In this document: positions 1-6,953 of the stretch, piece after piece
Position numbering within the stretch: position 1 is the first letter of the stretch
Layout: each line of letters begins with the position of its first letter
Assembly (NCBI GenBank): GCA_910579265.1
Contig: CAJTTE010000010.1
Location: 30,984 to 94,983 of the forward strand
Direction: 5' to 3'
Length of the DNA stretch: 64,000 bases
From: an uncultured Ruminiclostridium sp.
Lineage (GTDB): Bacteria; Bacillota; Clostridia; Oscillospirales; Ruminococcaceae
Program-made: the position numbers and the translations under genes
The notes under the pieces: generated by a model
Told to the model about the DNA's origin: nothing
Databases searched by the model: none
The model's input: the letters and a program-made list of their open reading frames with translations, nothing else

Positions 1-164
1 TTCCGGTGCGCAAGGATAAACAGGAAGGCTTTTTATCTTCTCTCCGAAAAAACATGCGTCAAAAGCCGAACAGAAATGATGATAGATCCAAAAAACCGGA
101 TAATGAAGGTCATGGCAGTATAAATCGTCCTATTAAGCAGCCTAACGGAAAAAACGGCGATTAA
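1..164 (+). CDS. C-terminal tail of a gene cut by the window edge
   Basis: An open frame starting at base 3 runs to a TAA at 162-164 and encodes about 53 residues. They are very polar (many Lys, Arg, Asn and Asp) and end in GKNGD, so they look like a disordered cytoplasmic tail. The gene lies 96 bases upstream of an RnfE-like and an RnfA-like gene on the same strand. It may therefore be an RnfD- or RnfG-like partner with a basic tail, but nothing in the visible part identifies it. Confidence 0.55.
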   Translation, partial: PVRKDKQEGFLSSLRKNMRQKPNRNDDRSKKPDNEGHGSINRPIKQPNGKNGD

Positions 165-260
165 AAATCACGGTATAAAATTTTTCTTAATTATTAAAGG
201 AATGTATTTTAAATCTGCGGAAAAAATGAAATAAACCTTAAGAAAAGGAATACAATAAAA

Positions 261-914
261 ATGTCTAAGCATTCGTCAGGAAGCGTTCGTCTAAGCGACG
301 GATTTTTTAAACAGAATTTAGTACTTATGAGCGGACTGTTTGCCGGCCCTGTTATCGGCGGCGCCACAAGCTTCGAGGGTTCGCTTGTTCTGTGTCTTGT
401 GTTTACGGTCGTCTCGTTTGTTTCGGTCGGATTATGCAGGCTTCTGTCTAAAAAAATCGCTTTTGCTATAAGGGTAGTTATATATGCTTTGATAGCGTCA
501 CTTGTGTATATTCCGGTAATGCTTCTGGCAGGATTTCTTTTCGGCGAGAGCCTGCCGGAAAGTATGGCTCTGTATTTGTTGATAGTTATAACAAATCCTC
601 TTATATTGTCAAAAACAGAAAGCCGCTTTTTTCTCCGTCCGGTCCATATGATGTTCAAGGATCTTTTGGGCTTTGTGCTGGGTTTTGATTTTTCCTGTAT
701 ATTGGTTGGAGCAATACGTGATATTCTTGCCGACAATATTATAGGAAACCTTATTATTCCGATACCGTTCCAAATACCTTCAATGGACAGGGTGTACAGC
801 GGATTTATTTTAGTGGGGGTACTAGCGGGTCTTTTCCGATTTATATATAACAAGCAAAGGAAAAGAAAACGACCGAAGCGTTCAAGCGTTCAGGCTTCGG
901 CTAACCGTAAATAA
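261..914 (+). CDS. Divergent RnfE/NqrD-family integral membrane protein
   Basis: A 217-residue polytopic membrane protein with about six hydrophobic segments and a basic tail (RKRKRPKR). It aligns by eye with RnfE/RsxE: an LLGLCP-like region near residue 25 reads MSGLFAGP, the TNCxxxGRAE region near residue 110 reads TNPLILSKTES, and the GFxxGxxxxxxxLGAIREIL region reads LGFVLGFDFSCILVGAIRDIL. In true Rnf/Nqr complexes one Cys in each of the first two regions helps hold an intramembrane [2Fe-2S] cluster. Both are absent here. An AAGGA ribosome site precedes the ATG. The RnfA-like gene follows after 63 bases. The fold assignment is good. Whether it still moves electrons or ions is doubtful. 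Confidence 0.72.
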   Translation: MSKHSSGSVRLSDGFFKQNLVLMSGLFAGPVIGGATSFEGSLVLCLVFTVVSFVSVGLCRLLSKKIAFAIRVVIYALIASLVYIPVMLLAGFLFGESLPESMALYLLIVITNPLILSKTESRFFLRPVHMMFKDLLGFVLGFDFSCILVGAIRDILADNIIGNLIIPIPFQIPSMDRVYSGFILVGVLAGLFRFIYNKQRKRKRPKRSSVQASANRK

Positions 915-977
915 ATGCCGGTTTCGGTAACGGGTCATTGTTCTTACGTATAAAAACCTATGCAAAGGAAAAAGTAA

Positions 978-1559
978 ATGGAAACGGTTTTTTCAAGATT
1001 TTTAGCCGCCGCCCTTTTGGGGATATTTATTGAAAATGCGGCTTTCGAACGTGCCTTAGGCATAAACGTACTTCTATATGCTGCCAGAAAAAAGGAAAAC
1101 CTTATAGGTATTTTTGTCGGCGTAATATACGTCACGACAATTTCCTCCGCCTTGACATGCATAACTGACAGGTATCTGTCTGATTGGGAATACTATAAGA
1201 TGCTGCTGCCGTTTATTTATATATTTATAATATCCGCGGTATATCTTATTACTCTGGTGGCAGTGTGGAGGTTTTTTCCCGGGTTTTATCGTAAGGTAAA
1301 AAAGTATGTCCATATTGCGGTATTTAATTGCGCGGTACTGGGGGCATTATTTATCCAAAGCCGTATAGGAGGCACTTTTGCAAGTTATATAGGATACGGC
1401 TTGGGTACAGGATTAGGCTTTCTTTTGGCGGGGTATCTTCTTCACGCGGCTGAAGAAAGACTTAATTCCGATTCCGTTCCGGCATCCTTCAGAGGCATGC
1501 CCATAACAATGATATATATAGGGGTAATTTCTCTTGCTTTAAGCGCTTTCTGGAGCTGA
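978..1559 (+). CDS. Divergent RnfA/NqrE-family integral membrane protein
   Basis: A 193-residue protein with six predicted membrane segments. It matches RnfA/RsxA along its whole length: the N-terminal NNFVL..FLGLCPFxGVSKK stretch corresponds to ENAAFERALGINVLLYAARKK, the second-half NCAVLG motif is kept, and the C-terminal ADVPxPFRGxPIALI motif reads DSVPASFRGMPITMI. The LGLCP cysteine is lost (LGINV) while the NCAVLG cysteine remains. Paired with the upstream RnfE-like protein, three of the four cysteines expected at the membrane iron-sulfur cluster are missing. It probably forms an inverted-repeat heterodimer with that protein. It lies in an operon with the genes on either side. Confidence 0.75.
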   Translation: METVFSRFLAAALLGIFIENAAFERALGINVLLYAARKKENLIGIFVGVIYVTTISSALTCITDRYLSDWEYYKMLLPFIYIFIISAVYLITLVAVWRFFPGFYRKVKKYVHIAVFNCAVLGALFIQSRIGGTFASYIGYGLGTGLGFLLAGYLLHAAEERLNSDSVPASFRGMPITMIYIGVISLALSAFWS

Positions 1560-1599
1560 ACAAAAAAGATTTTAAATACGACATAACGGGGGCTTGCTT

Positions 1600-2799
1600 A
1601 TGAATAAAAAGAAGAATATTAAAATTAAGCACAGCAAAGGCAGACTTTATAAAAAAAGGAAATCCAAGGGAAGAAAGGTTCTTGAGACCCTTGTCCTTGT
1701 GATTTTGGCCGGCGGCCTGATTTTTGTAGGATACTCTGCGGCAGGGCCTCTGATCGCGCATTTGTCAGGCGGAGAAAATACGGATGATATATCCGCACCG
1801 TGGACTCCGTCCGAAATTACATCAAGTGACAGCATTCAGAATACGGGTGATTCCGAAACGAACCTGAGCTCTTCGGAAACGAAAGCGGAAAATTCGGGGG
1901 GATCGGGTTCATACCTTCTTCCGCAAAGCGCGCTTGAAAACGGCAGTTCTTTAAGCAACGCCCTGTCTGAAGCGAAAAAGGCCGGTTTTACCGTGATATT
2001 GGTGCCTGTTAAGGACACAAGCGGAAATCTGCTTTATAAATCAAGCATAGAATATGTAAAGGATACGGAGCTTATAAAAGGGACACTTTATGCCGGACAG
2101 ATAGTTTCCGCCGCCAAAACAAACGGATTGATCCCGAAGGCCGTTATTCCTACCCTTATGGATTCCGGAACACCCGGTCATGTGGAGGACACCGGATACA
2201 CCTTCGCTTCGGGAGGCTACGGATGGCTTGACAATACGGCGGAGAACGGCGGTAAAAGGTGGGTGGATCCTTTCCTTGACGGAACAAAGAAGTATTATTC
2301 CGATTTATCGGAAGAACTCAACTCGGCGGGATTTGAAGAAATTATAATTTCCGAGCTGAGATTCCCGGATTTTAATCCTATAGATGAAAGCTTTCTTTTG
2401 GCAAGATGCTTTGAAGCGGACAGATATAAGGCTCTTACGGCTCTTTATAAAAATGTTTTTGATTCTTCGGATAAAAAAACTGCGGTTTCCATAAATGCCA
2501 AGGATGTTCTTGACGGCTATGGTAAAAGCTACGGACGTACCGCCGAAATACTTAAAGACAAAAGCTTTACTGGCATCGTTTATCTTACCGTTGATCTTAC
2601 TCAGTTTGATACCGAGCTTAAAACCGGAGAGGATACAAGCGTCAAGCTTTCTGCCGATCCCGTCAAAAAAGCTTCCCAGCTTATAGGGAAGGCGGTGGAA
2701 TATGTAGGAACAAACATAACCGTTGTTCCGGTCATACTTCCCAATGGAATTTCCGATGACACACTTATAAGATGCTATAAGGGACTGGCGGCTGAATAA
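1600..2799 (+). CDS. Membrane-anchored DUF4015-like putative glycoside hydrolase
   Basis: About 399 residues: a very basic N-terminus (residues 1-27), one membrane segment (about 28-50), a Ser/Thr-rich linker (about 60-105), then a globular extracytoplasmic domain. That domain resembles the TIM-barrel-like DUF4015 family of putative glycosyl hydrolases. The visible clues are a WLDN...WVDPF stretch and IIISELRFPDF, which matches the family's conserved barrel strand ending in a RFP motif. I start it at the ATG at 1600, eight bases after a GGGGG ribosome site; an in-frame TTG at 1594 is too close to it. Substrate unknown, probably an envelope glycan. It lies 40 bases after the RnfA-like gene. 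Confidence 0.65.
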   Translation: MNKKKNIKIKHSKGRLYKKRKSKGRKVLETLVLVILAGGLIFVGYSAAGPLIAHLSGGENTDDISAPWTPSEITSSDSIQNTGDSETNLSSSETKAENSGGSGSYLLPQSALENGSSLSNALSEAKKAGFTVILVPVKDTSGNLLYKSSIEYVKDTELIKGTLYAGQIVSAAKTNGLIPKAVIPTLMDSGTPGHVEDTGYTFASGGYGWLDNTAENGGKRWVDPFLDGTKKYYSDLSEELNSAGFEEIIISELRFPDFNPIDESFLLARCFEADRYKALTALYKNVFDSSDKKTAVSINAKDVLDGYGKSYGRTAEILKDKSFTGIVYLTVDLTQFDTELKTGEDTSVKLSADPVKKASQLIGKAVEYVGTNITVVPVILPNGISDDTLIRCYKGLAAE

Positions 2800-2833
2800 A
2801 ATTCCTGTCTTAATTTATAGAGCGGGAGGAGTT

Positions 2834-3220
2834 ATGTTGATGTGGCTGTTTTTAATAGTGTGCGACCTTATGATCCCGATTATGATGATCTTTTTCGGAA
2901 TATCTTATAAAAAGCACCCTCCGGCCGCAATAAACGATTATGAAGGATATCGGACCAGACGCTCCAAAAAAAGCATAGAAAGCTGGAATTATGCGCATAA
3001 ATACTGGGGCAGACTTTCTTCGGTCTTAGGCGCTCTTATGTTGCCCTTATCAATATTGCCGTTCTTGTTCGTGATAGGAATGAATACGGATATCGTAGCT
3101 TTTGTGGGAGGCGCTGTCTGCTTCGTACAGATAATCATGCTCTTTGTTCCTCTGATTGCTACGGAGAGCGCACTGAAAAGAAATTTTGACGATGACGGGA
3201 AAAGTAAAAATACCAAATAA
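2834..3220 (+). CDS. SdpI-family small membrane protein
   Basis: A 128-residue protein with three to four membrane segments. It has the family hallmark GYRTRRSxKS..SWxxAHKYxGRL near residues 37-62 and a C-terminal TE.AL..NFD motif. SdpI of Bacillus subtilis is the immunity protein against the SdpC toxin, but most family members are of unknown function. No sdpC-like gene is visible. An in-frame ATG at 2840 is an equally acceptable start, since the GGGAGGAG ribosome site serves both. It is the last gene of this operon before a hairpin. Confidence 0.7.
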   Translation: MLMWLFLIVCDLMIPIMMIFFGISYKKHPPAAINDYEGYRTRRSKKSIESWNYAHKYWGRLSSVLGALMLPLSILPFLFVIGMNTDIVAFVGGAVCFVQIIMLFVPLIATESALKRNFDDDGKSKNTK

Positions 3221-3231
3221 AATAATTATTT

Positions 3232-3271
3232 CAGCAGCCTGCAACCGGAGGGGATGTCCGGCAGGCTGCTG
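3232..3271 (+). terminator. Terminator-like hairpin
   Basis: CAGCAGCCTGC pairs with GCAGGCTGCTG, with a second small stem inside. It lies 11 bases after the SdpI-like stop codon. The following TTGATTTATT is a weak U-tract. Confidence 0.6.
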
Positions 3272-3995
3272 TTGATTTATTATGTGTCCCTTGCAGGCTT
3301 GCGGATAATCGGATCGGTCGGATGTAAGGATCCTTATAAATGTAATGCTTTTGGCATGGCGTTTTTATCTGTTCCGGTAAGATTCGGAGGCTTTACAGAC
3401 AGCCCATAACTGCGGGCGCTCCCCGGCGAAAAACGCTATAAATATTATCGTAGCTCCCCGCTTTTTTCTTAAAACCGACGCTTATTCAGCGAAATCATCA
3501 AAAAACGCTCAGTTTCTATATGCGGTTTAAGCTTATTCATATAAAATCCGTGTCCGTTTTGAAAAAACTCAGACTGCCTATCGTATTTTACAAAATGTGC
3601 TTTTAATTTACGGCTTGCTGACGGGGAAGGCATAGGTCCGCCGCAAGGGCAGTATGTCCTGCTTTTATGTGAATATGGCTTGAAATTACTTGACAGCAAT
3701 TTGCAGTTGTGATAAAATAATAAGGTTAAAAGCGGGATATGGCATGATCGGGGGTTATCTGAAAAGCCGCAAAATGCACACTTTTTACTTGCTGCGGACG
3801 CTATCCACATCAAAGATTGCAGTTATCCCAAAGGGATAACAATGAAATGCCCTCGCTTTTAGCAAAATTGTACAAACTTACTTTGTTTTCAGATATGCCT
3901 TGATTATGTAAAAAAATGTAACCTTTTTGCGGTTTGGACGGTGTATATATGTAAGGCATTTTTTCCGTCCTTCCGCAAAAGTCAGGGAAAATAAA
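3272..3995. other. Gene-less stretch with one R2 element
   Basis: No convincing gene on either strand. The open frames lack ribosome sites and family resemblance. It holds an R2 element at 3752-3901. The rest shows nothing I can name. Confidence 0.6.
3752..3901 (-). repeat. R2 palindromic element, copy a
   Basis: It begins GGGTTATCTGAAAAGCCGC and ends TTGTTTTCAGATATGCC, the imperfect inverted termini of the R2 family. It contains the family's internal palindrome AGTTATCCCAAAGGGATAAC. It is about 35 bases shorter than full copies because the part before the AAATGCCCTCG segment is compressed. Confidence 0.75.
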
Positions 3996-5108
3996 ATGGA
4001 CGGCAGAAAAAAGGACAGAGCGGTTTTTACCGCAAGGCTTCTGCTGCTGCCTGCGGCAGCTGGGTTTATTGCATTGCTCGGTATAAACTTTATACTGATA
4101 ACCGCCGCATTGGTATTGGTATCGGCGGGGCTTTTGTGCGCGCCTTTGGGAGGCTTGTATTCGCTGGGAATTGTACGGGTCGTATCGGATCTGGCACCTT
4201 ATGCTCTTATGTCTATGGGCTTTTTCTGTCTTTTTTTCGGCATATTCATCTGCTTTTTTATAATGCGTTTTGCCCCTTTTTGTGTAAGGCTTTTATACCG
4301 TTACTGCGCATTGATATGCGGCAGACGCTGGAGACGTATATATTCAAACTTTAAAATAACGCGATTTATGATTTTAAGCCTTGTTTTTTCCGTTATTTCT
4401 TTTGGCGCGCTATGGGGCACACAGTATCTGTCGCTTCAAAACGGTTTTGAAAGCACGGTAGTTACAAAGCGGTTAGTGTTTGATAAGGCAAGATATGTTT
4501 ATATAAGCACCTCGAGCCTTGACTTTCAGCTTAAGTATCATAACGGACAGGAAATAATCGTGGATTATACAAACGATTCTGAAATTATTGTGGAGGAAAG
4601 CGATATAAACTATCTCAGGCTTGTTCAGGATGATTCGTTTACCGTTTCGCTTTTTGCAAGGGAACAGTTCAGCTATAAGATGACTGTATGGCTGCCTGAA
4701 AATGATTACAGGGAATTTTACCTTAACAGCGGCAGCGGGGACATAACGCTTTTTGAAACGCAGTCGGAGTATACGGAGATCCATACGAGAAGCGGCAACA
4801 TAATTTTAAACGAAGCAAGCGGTAAAATAAACGCCGCTACCGCTGACGGGAATATTTTCTGTTCCTATTATGCATTTGTCAATTCCGCAAGCTTCGAAAA
4901 CAAAAGAGGAAATACGGAAATATTCATACCTAACTTTTCGGGTGTAAGCCTTGAATTCAGGACGGAGGACGGATGGCTCGAGAGCAGTCTTTTAGGATTG
5001 AAGGAAAGGATATATGGGAGCATTGACCTGGAAAAGCCCGCTCCGCTGTCACGGTCGCTTTATATAACGTCGGAAAGCGGAGGAGTTACGGTGGAGCCCT
5101 GTGATTAA
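3996..5108 (+). CDS. Membrane protein with DUF4097-like beta-repeat domain
   Basis: About 370 residues. The first 150 residues hold three membrane segments. The remainder is rich in short beta strands, with recurring patterns such as LNSGSGDITLFE, IHTRSGNIILNE and INAATADGNIF. This is typical of the DUF4097 right-handed beta-helix domain, which probably lies outside the cell. The start is placed at ATG 3996, about eight bases after CAGGGA; an upstream in-frame start at 3927 has no ribosome site and would add residues unlike a normal N-terminus. It is a single gene, bounded by an R2 element upstream and an R1 element downstream. Function unknown; other DUF4097 proteins occur with PadR-type regulators and envelope stress genes. 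Confidence 0.7.
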   Translation: MDGRKKDRAVFTARLLLLPAAAGFIALLGINFILITAALVLVSAGLLCAPLGGLYSLGIVRVVSDLAPYALMSMGFFCLFFGIFICFFIMRFAPFCVRLLYRYCALICGRRWRRIYSNFKITRFMILSLVFSVISFGALWGTQYLSLQNGFESTVVTKRLVFDKARYVYISTSSLDFQLKYHNGQEIIVDYTNDSEIIVEESDINYLRLVQDDSFTVSLFAREQFSYKMTVWLPENDYREFYLNSGSGDITLFETQSEYTEIHTRSGNIILNEASGKINAATADGNIFCSYYAFVNSASFENKRGNTEIFIPNFSGVSLEFRTEDGWLESSLLGLKERIYGSIDLEKPAPLSRSLYITSESGGVTVEPCD

Positions 5109-5148
5109 AGACGGACTTTTTTAGATTTTTTTGCTCGTTATTAAAATT

Positions 5149-5326
5149 TAAGGCAACACCGCACAATGATTGGGTGTGAATTGCGCAGTCAGATATTTCG
5201 TCAGCCTGCATAAATTCGACGAAGGAATGCTGACGCATTTCAAGGAGAATTTGTGTAAGATGACGGAAAATATGCAAGATAGTCTCACGCAAAGCCATTG
5301 GGTGGTCATTGTGCGGTATTGCCTTA
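5149..5326 (+). repeat. R1 178-bp element, copy 1
   Basis: TAAGGCAACACCGCACAATGA at the left end and the reverse complement of TAAGGCAATACCGCACAATGA at the right end form terminal inverted repeats matching at 20 of 21 positions. The interior contains AAGGAGAATTTGTGTAAGATGACGG, shared by every R1 copy (only part is quoted here as AAGGAGAATTTG). No transposase is encoded. Confidence 0.9.
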
Positions 5327-5428
5327 AATATCGAAAACGGCGCAATTTTTTTAAACTGACTCAAATATCGGCTTTTTATAACAGTTGGTGCAGGGTTTTT
5401 CCGATATCTTTTTAGGGAAAAATATCAG

Positions 5429-5585
5429 GGCTTGTTTGAAAAAACGGAAACGTCGTCTTTTCGCTCCCAAACGGTCATCTTCTGTGTCAAAAAGCCTCTT
5501 CAAACGACGGTTTGACTGCGTTTTTTCCTTGAAGCTAACCATTTGGAATCAAAAACCCGTAATTTCCTCTGTTTTCAAACAAGCC
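5429..5585 (+). repeat. R3 157-bp element, copy 1
   Basis: Perfect 14-bp terminal inverted repeats, GGCTTGTTTGAAAA and TTTTCAAACAAGCC. It is more than 95 percent identical by eye to the copy at 47581-47737 and has exactly the same length. Both strands are open in one frame, which I attribute to composition, not coding. Confidence 0.88.
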
Positions 5586-5857
5586 ATAGGAGGATGCACC
5601 TAAAATTCGGACATAATACTGTAATGCGGTACACAGGCTGACAGCTGCCGCCGTATATTTTCCCGGTCATAGCAAGCAAAGGCACCCTTCCGGCAATACT
5701 GCTTTTAATTTATAAAAAATATGAACGCCGGCGCTTTCAGGGATAAATAGTCCCGCAGCCTGCGGGAAACGGTTTTGATTTGCGCAGAACATAGCTGCGG
5801 CAAATACCGGCGACCGTCATTAAATTTATTATGTGATTTTCAATAAGGAGCTGAAAA

Positions 5858-6787
5858 ATGTTATCAATAATTATTCCCGCCTATAATGAAGAGGAAAATA
5901 TTGAAAATACCGCTTCGGTAATCGGCGGAATCATGAAGGAAAACGGCATAGAATGTGAAATACTTTTTGTGGACGACGGCTCTAAAGACAGAACCTGGGA
6001 GATCATCGAAAAGCTTGCAGCCGAAAACGATTCGATAAGAGGCCTTAAATTTTCACGCAATTTCGGTAAAGAAGGAGCTGTTTTTGCCGGACTTAAATAT
6101 TGCAGGGGAGAATGCGCCGCGGTTATCGACTGCGATCTTCAGCATCCTCCGAAGCTTCTGGTTGAAATGTACAACCTGTGGAAGCAAGGGTATCAGGTAG
6201 TAGAGGCCGTAAAAGCATCAAGAGGCAAGGAGAGCTTTTTGTACAAGTTCTTTGCTCAAAGTTTTTACGGGCTTATGAAAAGCTCATCCAATATAGACAT
6301 GAGGGGGGCGAGTGATTACAAGCTAATGGACAGGCAGGTGGTGGATGCGCTTAACGAGCTTCCCGAGCGGATCACCTTTTACCGCGCTCTTTCAAGCTGG
6401 GTGGGCTTTAAAACCACAAAGATAGAATTCAATGTGGCTCCCAGAAATGCGGGAAGCAGTAAGTGGAGCTTTAAAAAGCTGTTTAAATTTGCACTTTCGA
6501 ATCTGACAAGCTTTACAAACGCTCCGCTGCATCTTGTGACGGTGTTCGGCATAATTTTTTTAATCTCTGCCATAGCAACGGGAATAGTTCAATTAGTCCG
6601 GTTCTGCGGCGGGGAGTCTCAGGACGGTATTCTTCCCATTATTCTTTTTTCAAGCTCTCTTATAATGCTTTCCTTGGGAATTATCGGATATTATCTAAGC
6701 AAGATTTATGAGGAAATAAAAGGAAGACCGAGATATCTGGTGTCCTTGGATACCCTTGATAAAAAAAATAAGAGGGACAAGATATAG
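5858..6787 (+). CDS. Family 2 glycosyltransferase with two C-terminal membrane segments
   Basis: A 309-residue GtrB/DPM1-type transferase. The nucleotide-sugar domain shows the N-terminal IIIPAYNEEENI, the FVDDGSKD motif (Asp39-Asp40) and the DCDLQHPP metal-binding motif (Asp91, Asp93). Two membrane helices follow (about 230-250 and 262-285). Enzymes of this layout move a sugar from UDP- or GDP-sugar to undecaprenyl phosphate on the inner membrane face. The start is fixed by AAGGAG eight bases before the ATG. It lies upstream of a YfhO-family gene, and such pairs decorate teichoic acid or other surface glycans. The sugar cannot be told from the sequence. Confidence 0.85.
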   Translation: MLSIIIPAYNEEENIENTASVIGGIMKENGIECEILFVDDGSKDRTWEIIEKLAAENDSIRGLKFSRNFGKEGAVFAGLKYCRGECAAVIDCDLQHPPKLLVEMYNLWKQGYQVVEAVKASRGKESFLYKFFAQSFYGLMKSSSNIDMRGASDYKLMDRQVVDALNELPERITFYRALSSWVGFKTTKIEFNVAPRNAGSSKWSFKKLFKFALSNLTSFTNAPLHLVTVFGIIFLISAIATGIVQLVRFCGGESQDGILPIILFSSSLIMLSLGIIGYYLSKIYEEIKGRPRYLVSLDTLDKKNKRDKI

Positions 6788-6953
6788 GACGACGATTGTT
6801 TTTCTCCGGATATAACGGCATGATCTAAGAGTATTTTAAAATTTTTTCAGCAGATCTATGTCCCGATTTGGATTCAACGGCAATCGGTATAAAAAGGAGA
6901 ATATGTTTTAATATAAAAAATATTTCGACATTTTAAAAGAAAGGATGACAAAA

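Noticed and set aside
209..853. Long frame on the minus strand opposite the RnfE-like gene
   Set aside because: It mirrors a gene with clear family resemblance, has no ribosome site, and reads as low-complexity Ile/Thr/Arg-rich sequence.
5170..5415. Peptide frame in R1 (VNCAVRYFVSLHKF...) as a repeated small protein gene
   Set aside because: It starts inside the terminal inverted repeat without a ribosome site, and its reading differs or breaks between copies. More likely incidental.
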